In this document: in pieces, positions 42,949-50,518 of the stretch
Layout of the letters: the number at the start of each line of letters is the position of its first letter
Position numbering within the stretch: position 1 is the stretch's first letter
Assembly (NCBI GenBank): GCA_003506895.1
Contig: DNXO01000034.1
Coordinates: 106,535 to 160,859 of the forward strand
DNA: 54,325 nucleotides
Reading direction: 5' to 3'
From: Acetobacteraceae bacterium
GTDB lineage: Bacteria; Pseudomonadota; Alphaproteobacteria; Acetobacterales; Acetobacteraceae
The notes under the pieces: model-generated
Seen by the model: only the letters and a program-made list of their open reading frames with translations
Database searches by the model: none
Told to the model about the DNA's origin: nothing
Program-made: the position numbers and the translations under genes

Positions 42949-43112
42949 TGCGATATCCTGCGGATATACCGGTTAATACAAAGTTAAATACAAATATAAT
43001 TAAGAATTATGCATTTTGTTCATCTTTTATTAATAATCAGCCGTCATTGTGGCGATAGAGCCGACACGCCCTGGCTCATGCCGCCGTTGGCCAATGGACC
43101 GGAGTTATCGCC
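42949..43112. promoter_or_regulatory. AT-rich divergent control region
   Basis: Between about 42971 and 43035 the DNA is nearly all A/T, in a window otherwise strongly G/C. It holds a perfect -10 TATAAT (42995-43000) with TTAATA 16 bp upstream (a plausible -35), and several A/T runs. The giant gene starts at ATG 43113 with GGAG 9 nt upstream, giving a leader of about 106 nt. Such islands can bind xenogeneic silencers; no binding factor is identified. Confidence 0.6.
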
Positions 43113-46100
43113 ATGTCTTCCATCACCTCCCTGACGCCCGCCCAGATCGCTGCTCTGCCCACGGCGACGATCGCGGGGCTGACCACCGCGCAGATCGCGA
43201 GCATGACGACGACACAGATCGCGGCGATGACCTCGGCACAAGTCGCTGCCCTGACCGCCGCGGAGGCGGCGGCGATCACGACGGCTCAGGCAGCCTCGCT
43301 CAGTACTGCCGCGATGGCGGGGCTGGGGTCTTCGCAGATCGTGGCACTGGCTTCAGGCGATATCGCCGCGCTAAAGACATCGCAAATGCCGGCGCTGACG
43401 ACGGCGGCGCTGGACGCGCTGACCACGGCCGAGGTCGCGGCGCTGACGACGGCTCAGCTTACCTCGCTAAGTACGGCGTGGACCGCGGCGTTGACAACGG
43501 TTCAGATCGGGGCGTTGACCACGGCACAGGCGGCGGCACTGACGACCGCGCAGGTGAAGGCGCTGACCACGGCGCAGGTCAAGGCTTTGACCACGGCACA
43601 GATGGCAGTGCTGACGGCGGCTCAGGTGGGTGCGCTGTCCTCGACGCAGACGGCGGCGCTGACCACCGCGCAAGCGGCGGCGGTGACAACGGCCCAGGCG
43701 GCCGCGCTGTCCAACGGCGGAATCGCCGGGCTGGGATCAGCGCAAATCGCGGCAATGGCGTCGGGCGACATCGCCGGGCTGACGATCAGCCAGATCCCAG
43801 CACTGACCACCGCTGCGCTGGATGCGCTCACCACGGCGGAGGTTGCGGCACTGACGACCGCGCAGTTCATGGCGCTGACCACGACGCAGATCGCCGCACT
43901 GACCACGGCGCAAGTCGCCGCGTTGACCACCTCGCAGATCGCGGCGATGGGCACGGCGGCGATCAAGGCACTGCATGCGGCGCAGATCGCCGCCCTGACA
44001 ACCGCACAGGTGGCGACAATAACGACAACGGTGATCCCCGCCTTTTCCTCGGCGCAGGTGGCGGCGTTCACGACGGCGCAGACAGCGGCCCTGACAACCG
44101 CGCAGGCGGCGGCACTGTCGACATCCGGCATCGCCGGCCTGGGGTCGGCGCAGATTGGGGCAATGGCCTCGGGCGATATCCTGGGCCTGACCACAACCCA
44201 GCTTCCCGGGCTGACGACAGGCGCGTTAGCGGCCTTTACCACGGCAGAGATCGCGGCACTGGGAACCGCCCGGGTGGCAGCGCTGAACACGACGCAGGTC
44301 GCCGCACTGACAACCGCGCAGGTCGCCGCGCTGACAACGGCACAGGTCGCGGCACTGACGCCGGCGGATATCAAAGCCCTAGGGACGACACGGGTCGCGG
44401 CATTGACGGCGGCGCAGGTCGGCGCACTGACGACGGCGGAGGTGGCGGTTCTGTCATCGAGCCAGACGGCGGCACTGTCCACCGCCGGCGTCGGGGCGAT
44501 CTCCATCGCACAGGCGGCTGCCCTCTCGACTGCCGGGGTTGGCGGGCTGGGATCGGCGCAGATCCAGGCGCTGGCCTCGGGCGACGTCGCGGCGTTCACA
44601 ACAGGGCAAGTTCTGGCTCTGACCACGGGGGCGGTGGCGGCGCTGACGACAGCGGAGACCGCGGCGCTGACCTCCGCCCAGGTGGGCGCATTGGAATCGG
44701 CCCAGGTGGCGGCTATGACGACGGCGCAAATCGGCGCTCTGACGACCGCGCAAGCGGCGGCGCTGAGCACGGCGGATGTGAAGGCGCTGACGACCGCGCA
44801 GATCGCGGCCATGACAACGGCCCAGGTGCCGGCACTGACCAGCCTACAGGCGGCGGCATTGTCCTCGGCACAAACCAACGCGATGACGACGGCGCAGGCG
44901 GGGGCGCTGACAACTACCGAGACAGCCTCCCTCTCCACGGCGGGGGTCGCTGGATTGGGGGCGGCGCAGATCGGCGCGATGGCCTCGGGTGATATCGCGG
45001 CCTTGACGAGCGCCCAGGTGCCGGCTCTGACAACGGGTGCGCTGGATGCGTTGACGACGGCAGAGGTGGCGGCACTGACGACCGCCCAAATCGTCGCGCT
45101 GAGAACGGCGCAGGTGGCGGCGCTGAAAACCGCACAGATCGCGGCTTTCACCACCGCCCAGGTCGCGGCGCTGACGACCGCCGGTGTAACGGCCGTGACC
45201 ACGGCGGAACTCGCGGCGCTGACCGCGGCCCAGGTCACGGCGCTGACCGCGGCAGAGGTCGCGGTACTCTCCTCCGCCCAGACCAGGGCACTGACCACGG
45301 CACAGGCCGGGGCTTTGACAACGGCTCAGGCGGCGGCGCTGTCCACCGCCGGGATCTCCGGGTTGGGGTCGGCCCAAATCTCTGCCATGGCTTCGACCGA
45401 TATCGCGGCTTTCACCACGACCCAGATACCGGCATTGGCGACCGGCGGCATCGCCGCGCTTTCAACCACGGAAACGGCGGCTCTGACCACCGGGCAGATC
45501 GCGGCGCTGGAGGCCGCGCAGGTTTCCGTATTAACCACCGCGCAGATCTCGGCGTTGACCACCGCGCAGACCGCGGCACTGAAGACCGCGGATGTGAAGG
45601 CCATGACCACGGCACAGATCGCCGCATTGACCGCCGCCCAGGTGGCGGCGCTGACGACCGCCGAGGCAGTGGCGCTGTCGTCGTCCCAGACAGCCGCCCT
45701 GTCCACGGCGGGCGCTGGTGCGATTACCACGGCCCAGGCCGCAGCGCTCTCCACCTCCGGGGTCGCCGGTCTGGGGTCGGCGCAGATCACGGCGATGGCC
45801 TCGGGCGATATCGCCGCGTTCACCGTCGCGCAAATACCCGCTCTTACCGTCGCCGCAGCGAATGCGTTGACGACCGCCGAGACGGCGGCATTGACCATGG
45901 CGCAGCTCGCGGCAATGGGAACCCTCCAGGTCGCGACCTTGACAACCGGGCAAATCGCCGCGCTGACGACCGGCCAAATCGCGGCCTTGACGTCGGCCGA
46001 TACGAAAGCGCTGACCACGGCTCAGATCGCGGCACTGACCGCGGCCCAGGTCACGGCACTGACCACGGCGCAGGTCGCCGTTCTGGCCTCCGCCCAAACA

Positions 46101-49100
46101 TCGGCACTGAGAACGGCGCAGGCGTCGGCGGTTACCACGGCCCAGGCGGCAGCGCTCTCCACCGCTGGGATCCTTGGGCTGGGATCGTCGCAGATTGGCG
46201 CCATGGCTCCGGCCGATATGGCAGCCCTTACCACGACGCAGATACCGGCGCTGACGACCGCCGCGCTCAGAACACTGACGACGGCGGAGATAGCTGCACT
46301 GACCGCGGCACAGGCAGCGGCGATGACCACTGTGCAGATGGCCGCGCTGACGGCCGCGCAGATCGCGGCGATGACCACTGCCCAGGTCGCGGCGATGACA
46401 ACCGGTGATATCAAGGCACTGACAACCGCCCAGATCGCGGCGATGACCACCGCTCAGATCGCGGCGCTGACAACGGCCCAGGCCGCCGCGCTGACATCGG
46501 GACAGACGGCCGCGGTGACAACCGCCCAGGCCGGAGCGCTCACAACGGCACAGGCCAACGCACTGTCGGCCAGCGGTGTAAGTGGGTTGGGGTCGGCGCA
46601 GATCGGCGCGATGGCGTCCGGCGATATCGCGGCCCTGACGACGGCGCAGATTGCATCCCTGGCCACAACCGCCGTCGCGAACCTTACCACGGCGGAAGCC
46701 GCCGCATTGACCACCGCGCAGTTGGCAGCGCTGCGAGCTGCCCAGGTCGCGGCGCTAACCACCGCCCAGGTCGCCGCGCTGACGACCGCGCAGGCGACGG
46801 CGCTTGGCACCGCGCAGGTCACGGCACTGACGACGGCGCAGGTCGCGGCGCTGACGACGGCGGAGATCGCGGCACTGACAACGGCCGAGGCGGCGGCATT
46901 GTCTTCCGGCCAGATCGCGGCGCTGAAGACGGCACAGGCCGCGGCAATGACAACGGCGCAGGCGGCAGCCTTGTCCACAGCGGGGATCGCCGGGTTGGGA
47001 TCAGCGCAGATCGGCGCCATGACCTCGGGTGACATCGCCGCGCTGACGGCCGTGCAGATACCGGTGCTGGCAACCGGGGTTTTGGCGGCCTTGACCACGG
47101 CGGAGGCCGCGGCACTGACCACCGCCCAGGTCGCGGTGCTGACGTCCGCGCAAATCGAGGCGCTGACCACGGCGCAGATCGCGGCGTTGACCACCGCACA
47201 GGCAAGCGCGCTGACGACCGCGGATGTGAAGGCGCTGACCACGGCCCAGGTCAAGGCACTGACAACCGCGCAGGTCGGGGCATTGACGACGGCGCAGGTA
47301 CGGGTGCTGTCCTCGGAGCAGACCGCGGCGCTGACCACGGCCCAGGCAGCAGCGGTCACTACCGCCCAATCGGCCGGCTTGTCCACGGCAGGCGTCGCCG
47401 GACTTGGGTCGGCGGATATCGCGGCGATGGCGTCGAGCGATATCGGCGCGTTCAGTTCGGCGCAAATTCCCGCGCTGGTAACGAGCGGCGTGGCCGCCTT
47501 GACGACGGAGGAAACAGCGGCTCTGACAACCGCTCAGGTTGTGGCGATGACCACCCAGCAGGTCGCGGCGTTGACAACGGCCCAGATCGCGGCGCTGACC
47601 ACCGGCCAGGTGACGGTCCTGACCCCCGCGGACATGAAGGCGTTGACCACGGCACAAATAGCGGCCTTAACCGCGGCACAGATGGCGGCGCTGATCTCGG
47701 GGCAGGTGCAGGCCCTGACCTCGGCGCAGACCGGAGCACTGACATCCGCCCAGGCGGCGGCGATCACCACGGCCCAGGCGGCGGCCCTGACGACAAGCGG
47801 TATCGTTGGATTGGGGACCAGACAGATCGGGGCCATGGCGACTGGCGACATCGCTGCCCTCACCACCGCGGAACTTCCGGCTTTGCAGACCGCCTCCGTC
47901 GCTGCCTTGACGACGGAGGAAACAGCGGCTCTGACAACCGTACAGCTCGCGGCGATGACTTCCTCGCAAATCGCGGCGTTGACCACGGCCCAGATCGCGG
48001 CCCTGACGACGGCCCAGGCGGCGGCACTGACAACGGCTCAGATCAAGGCACTCAGGTCCGTGCAAATCGCGGCCTTGACCACGGCGCAGATCGCAGCCCT
48101 GACGGCGACGCAGGTGCCAACGCTGTCCTCGGCCCAGATCGGCGCATTGACGACGGCGCAGGCTGCAGCGATCACCACGTCGCAGGCAGCCGTACTGTCC
48201 GTGGCGGGACTGGAGGGCCTGGGGTCCGCGGACGTCGCGGCGATGGCGTCCGGCGACATCGCCGCATTCAGCACCGTGCAGATTCCTGGCCTGACGACCG
48301 CCGCGCTAAGAACACTGACGACGGCCGAAATCGCGGCGCTGACCACGGCCCAACTCAGGGCGTTGGCGGCGACGCAGGTTGCCGCGCTGACGACGGCGCA
48401 GATCGCCGCGACGACGACAACGCAAGCCGCCGCCTTGACGACAGCGCAGACACAGACACTGGGAACGGCGCAGATCTCCGCAATGACGGCCGCCCAGATC
48501 GCGGCGTTGACGACCACGCAAGCGACGATACTGTCGTCGGCGCAGACCGGGGCACTGACCACGGCGGAAGCCGCCGCGCTCACCACGGCGCAGGCCGCGG
48601 CATTGTCAACGGACGGCATCGCCGGCTTGGGATCGGCACAGGTTGCGGCGATGGCGTCGGGCGATATCGCTGCGTTGACCGCGGCCCAGGTCCACGCCTT
48701 GACAACAGGTGCGCTCAAGGCACTGACCACGGCGGAGATAGCCGCGCTGACCAGCGCACAGATCGCGGCACTTGGGGCGGCACAGGCGGCAACGCTGACA
48801 ACCGCACAGATCACCGCATTGACCACCGGGCAGACGGTGGCGCTGACGACAGCGGACCTAGCGGCCCTTGGCACGGCACAGGTGGCGGCGATGACCACCG
48901 CTCAGGTCGCGGCGCTGACAAACGCGCAGGTCGCGGCATTGTCGTCGGCGCAAACCGCGGCGCTGACGACAGCCCAGGCCCAGGCGCTGACCTCGGCGCA
49001 GGCGGCGGCCTTGTCCACCGCGGGGGTGACGGGTCTGGGTTCGGCGGAAATCGCGGCCATGACCACGGGCGATATCGCGGCCATGACCACCGCCCAGGTC

Positions 49101-49400
49101 GCCGCCATTGCGACGGGCGCCATCGCGGGTCTGACCACGGCGGAAACGGCGGCCTTGTCCACCGCCGATATCGTGGCGATGACGACCAGGCAGCTTGGGG
49201 TACTGACGACAGCGGATATTGTCGCCCTGACGACGGGGCAGATGGCGGCTTTGACGACAGGTCAGATCCCGGCGTTCGGGACCGCGCAGATCGAAGCGTT
49301 TACCACGGCGCAACTCGGCGCCCTGTCCCCCGGACAGATCGTCGCGTTCACGTCGTCGCAACTGGGGGCGATGACGACCGCACAGATCGGAGCCATTTGA
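43113..49400 (+). CDS. Giant octapeptide-repeat protein (2095 aa)
   Basis: After MSSITS the chain is 261 uninterrupted octapeptides of the form L-T-T-A-Q-(I/V)-A-A, then a final Ile. There is no signal peptide, membrane segment, Cys, Tyr or recognisable anchor. Position 1 is Leu/Met/Phe, 2-3 mostly Thr/Ser, 5 Gln (or Glu/Asp), 6 Ile/Val. Thr2...Gln5 fits a helix N-capping box, and Leu1/Ile6 a hydrophobic staple, suggesting a string of short helices rather than a beta-solenoid. Seventeen octapeptides form a 136-residue superunit. Rare charges recur at fixed units (Asp in unit 3, Glu in unit 6, Asp/Lys in unit 11). A GT41 glycosyltransferase gene and a Sel1 gene lie upstream. Function not known; possible fibre or scaffold. 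Confidence 0.93.
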   Translation: MSSITSLTPAQIAALPTATIAGLTTAQIASMTTTQIAAMTSAQVAALTAAEAAAITTAQAASLSTAAMAGLGSSQIVALASGDIAALKTSQMPALTTAALDALTTAEVAALTTAQLTSLSTAWTAALTTVQIGALTTAQAAALTTAQVKALTTAQVKALTTAQMAVLTAAQVGALSSTQTAALTTAQAAAVTTAQAAALSNGGIAGLGSAQIAAMASGDIAGLTISQIPALTTAALDALTTAEVAALTTAQFMALTTTQIAALTTAQVAALTTSQIAAMGTAAIKALHAAQIAALTTAQVATITTTVIPAFSSAQVAAFTTAQTAALTTAQAAALSTSGIAGLGSAQIGAMASGDILGLTTTQLPGLTTGALAAFTTAEIAALGTARVAALNTTQVAALTTAQVAALTTAQVAALTPADIKALGTTRVAALTAAQVGALTTAEVAVLSSSQTAALSTAGVGAISIAQAAALSTAGVGGLGSAQIQALASGDVAAFTTGQVLALTTGAVAALTTAETAALTSAQVGALESAQVAAMTTAQIGALTTAQAAALSTADVKALTTAQIAAMTTAQVPALTSLQAAALSSAQTNAMTTAQAGALTTTETASLSTAGVAGLGAAQIGAMASGDIAALTSAQVPALTTGALDALTTAEVAALTTAQIVALRTAQVAALKTAQIAAFTTAQVAALTTAGVTAVTTAELAALTAAQVTALTAAEVAVLSSAQTRALTTAQAGALTTAQAAALSTAGISGLGSAQISAMASTDIAAFTTTQIPALATGGIAALSTTETAALTTGQIAALEAAQVSVLTTAQISALTTAQTAALKTADVKAMTTAQIAALTAAQVAALTTAEAVALSSSQTAALSTAGAGAITTAQAAALSTSGVAGLGSAQITAMASGDIAAFTVAQIPALTVAAANALTTAETAALTMAQLAAMGTLQVATLTTGQIAALTTGQIAALTSADTKALTTAQIAALTAAQVTALTTAQVAVLASAQTSALRTAQASAVTTAQAAALSTAGILGLGSSQIGAMAPADMAALTTTQIPALTTAALRTLTTAEIAALTAAQAAAMTTVQMAALTAAQIAAMTTAQVAAMTTGDIKALTTAQIAAMTTAQIAALTTAQAAALTSGQTAAVTTAQAGALTTAQANALSASGVSGLGSAQIGAMASGDIAALTTAQIASLATTAVANLTTAEAAALTTAQLAALRAAQVAALTTAQVAALTTAQATALGTAQVTALTTAQVAALTTAEIAALTTAEAAALSSGQIAALKTAQAAAMTTAQAAALSTAGIAGLGSAQIGAMTSGDIAALTAVQIPVLATGVLAALTTAEAAALTTAQVAVLTSAQIEALTTAQIAALTTAQASALTTADVKALTTAQVKALTTAQVGALTTAQVRVLSSEQTAALTTAQAAAVTTAQSAGLSTAGVAGLGSADIAAMASSDIGAFSSAQIPALVTSGVAALTTEETAALTTAQVVAMTTQQVAALTTAQIAALTTGQVTVLTPADMKALTTAQIAALTAAQMAALISGQVQALTSAQTGALTSAQAAAITTAQAAALTTSGIVGLGTRQIGAMATGDIAALTTAELPALQTASVAALTTEETAALTTVQLAAMTSSQIAALTTAQIAALTTAQAAALTTAQIKALRSVQIAALTTAQIAALTATQVPTLSSAQIGALTTAQAAAITTSQAAVLSVAGLEGLGSADVAAMASGDIAAFSTVQIPGLTTAALRTLTTAEIAALTTAQLRALAATQVAALTTAQIAATTTTQAAALTTAQTQTLGTAQISAMTAAQIAALTTTQATILSSAQTGALTTAEAAALTTAQAAALSTDGIAGLGSAQVAAMASGDIAALTAAQVHALTTGALKALTTAEIAALTSAQIAALGAAQAATLTTAQITALTTGQTVALTTADLAALGTAQVAAMTTAQVAALTNAQVAALSSAQTAALTTAQAQALTSAQAAALSTAGVTGLGSAEIAAMTTGDIAAMTTAQVAAIATGAIAGLTTAETAALSTADIVAMTTRQLGVLTTADIVALTTGQMAALTTGQIPAFGTAQIEAFTTAQLGALSPGQIVAFTSSQLGAMTTAQIGAI
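43131..49394 (+). repeat. 24-bp coding tandem repeat, 261 copies
   Basis: Each 24-bp unit encodes one octapeptide; no unit deviates in length. The typical DNA pattern starts gcgctgaccacggcgcag. Because 24 is divisible by 3 and the units lack stops in other frames, several long false frames run in parallel on both strands. Confidence 0.95.
43299..49010 (+). repeat. 408-bp second-level repeat, 14 exact-length copies
   Basis: Copies start at 43299, 43707, 44115, 44523, 44931, 45339, 45747, 46155, 46563, 46971, 47379, 47787, 48195, 48603; a 15th partial copy runs 49011-49397 and units 11-17 of a copy precede 43299. Marker units: 1 LSTAGIAG; 3 MASGDIAA; 4 LTTAQIPA; 6 LTTAEVAA; 11 LTTADVKA; 15 LSSAQTAA. 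Copies differ in sequence but never in length. Confidence 0.95.
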
Positions 49401-49413
49401 ACAGTCGGCGTTA

Positions 49414-49436
49414 GGGCGCGGCTTTAAAACGCGCCC
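49414..49436. terminator. Hairpin between convergent genes
   Basis: GGGCGCG (49414-49420) and CGCGCCC (49430-49436) with a 9-nt loop that contains TTTAAAA. It sits between the stops of the giant gene (49400) and the binding-protein gene (49452), so it can serve both. Confidence 0.65.
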
Positions 49437-49451
49437 CAACCACGTTCGGGA

Positions 49452-50492
49452 TTACCGGATCGGCGGAGCGTACTGCAGGCCGCCCTTGGTCCAGATGTTG
49501 TTGATGCCGCGAGGAACGCCCATCGGCGTGATGTTGCGATCCCACATCTCGCCCAGGTTACCGACGGACTTGATCACATTGTAGGCCCATTTGTTATCAA
49601 GCCCCAGCGCCTTGCCCATGTCGCCTTCCAGACCGAGAAGTCGTCGGATGTCAGGATCGGTGCTGTTCATGAAGCTATCGACGTTGGCGCTGGTGATGCC
49701 CTTTTCCTCGGCGGTGATCATCGCGATGAAGGTCCAACGGGCGATATCGAACCACTTGTCGTCGCCCTTGCGGACCATCACGCCCAGCGGCTCCTTGCTG
49801 ATGATATCCGGCAGCAGCACCAGATCATCCGCTTTCGGGCCCTGGCTGAAGCGGAACGTCGCCAGCGCGGACGCGTCGGTGGAATACGCATCGCAGCGGC
49901 CGGACAGGAACGCGCCCTGCAGTTCTGACAGATCCTGGATCAGGATCGGCGTGAACTTCATGTTATGCAGACGGAAGAAGTCGTTGATCGCAAGCTCCGT
50001 GCTGGTGCCCGGCTGGACGCAGATCGTCGCGCCATCCATCTCGGTCGCGGCCTTCACGCCAGAGGCCTTTTTGACCAGAAATCCCGTGCCGTCGTAGTAG
50101 TTCACCCAGGCGAATTCCAGACCCAGATTAGCCTCGCGGCCCAAGGTCCAGGTGGTGCTGCGGGAGAGTATATCGACCTCGCCCGATTGCAGCGCGGTAA
50201 AGCGGTTCTGGGTCGTGGTGGCAACGAACTTCACCTTGCCCGCATCGCCCAGCGCCGCCGCGGCGACCGCTCGGCAGGTATCCGCGTCCAGACCCTTCAT
50301 CACGCCCTGGCTGTCAGGCAGGGAAAATCCTGGCACCTGGCCGGAAAGCCCGCACAATATCTGCCCACGCGCCTTCGCGGCATCCAACGTGGCGGAGCCC
50401 GATCCCTGTGCCGCCGCCGGCTGCATCCAGCCGGCCGACACCATCAGCCCCGTCAGCAATCCGAACGCCCCAAGCCTACCCAGCTTTCTCAT
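49452..50492 (-). CDS. Amino-acid ABC transporter substrate-binding protein (AapJ-like)
   Basis: 346 residues from ATG 50492; signal peptide about 1-28 (LLTGLMVSAGWMQPAAA). GQILCGLSGQVPGFSLPDSQGVMKGLDADTCRAVAAAALGD and VDILSRSTTWTLGREANLGLEFAWVNYYDGTGFLVKK match periplasmic general L-amino-acid receptors. It would feed an AapQMP-type permease, but no permease or ATPase gene is adjacent, so it is an orphan receptor here. It follows the BTAD regulator gene on the same strand with 26 bp between them. Confidence 0.93.
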   Translation of the reverse strand: MRKLGRLGAFGLLTGLMVSAGWMQPAAAQGSGSATLDAAKARGQILCGLSGQVPGFSLPDSQGVMKGLDADTCRAVAAAALGDAGKVKFVATTTQNRFTALQSGEVDILSRSTTWTLGREANLGLEFAWVNYYDGTGFLVKKASGVKAATEMDGATICVQPGTSTELAINDFFRLHNMKFTPILIQDLSELQGAFLSGRCDAYSTDASALATFRFSQGPKADDLVLLPDIISKEPLGVMVRKGDDKWFDIARWTFIAMITAEEKGITSANVDSFMNSTDPDIRRLLGLEGDMGKALGLDNKWAYNVIKSVGNLGEMWDRNITPMGVPRGINNIWTKGGLQYAPPIR

Positions 50493-50518
50493 ACAATGGT
50501 CCCCCAGTCTTACCCGCG

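Noticed and set aside
43049..44992. Long plus-strand frame reading as Gly/Asp-rich, RTX-like sequence
   Set aside because: It is the +1 shadow of the 24-bp repeat. It starts without a ribosome site and ends inside the giant gene, while the octapeptide frame spans the whole array with a proper start.
43622..48898. Several minus-strand frames of 200-558 codons across the giant gene
   Set aside because: They exist because the repeat unit is a multiple of three and lacks stops in these frames. They break at arbitrary points and have no starts with ribosome sites.
43113..49400. Ice-nucleation protein identity for the octapeptide array
   Set aside because: Ice-nucleation repeats have the AGYGSTxTA form with Tyr and a 16-residue period; here Tyr and the Gly-Tyr-Gly motif are absent.
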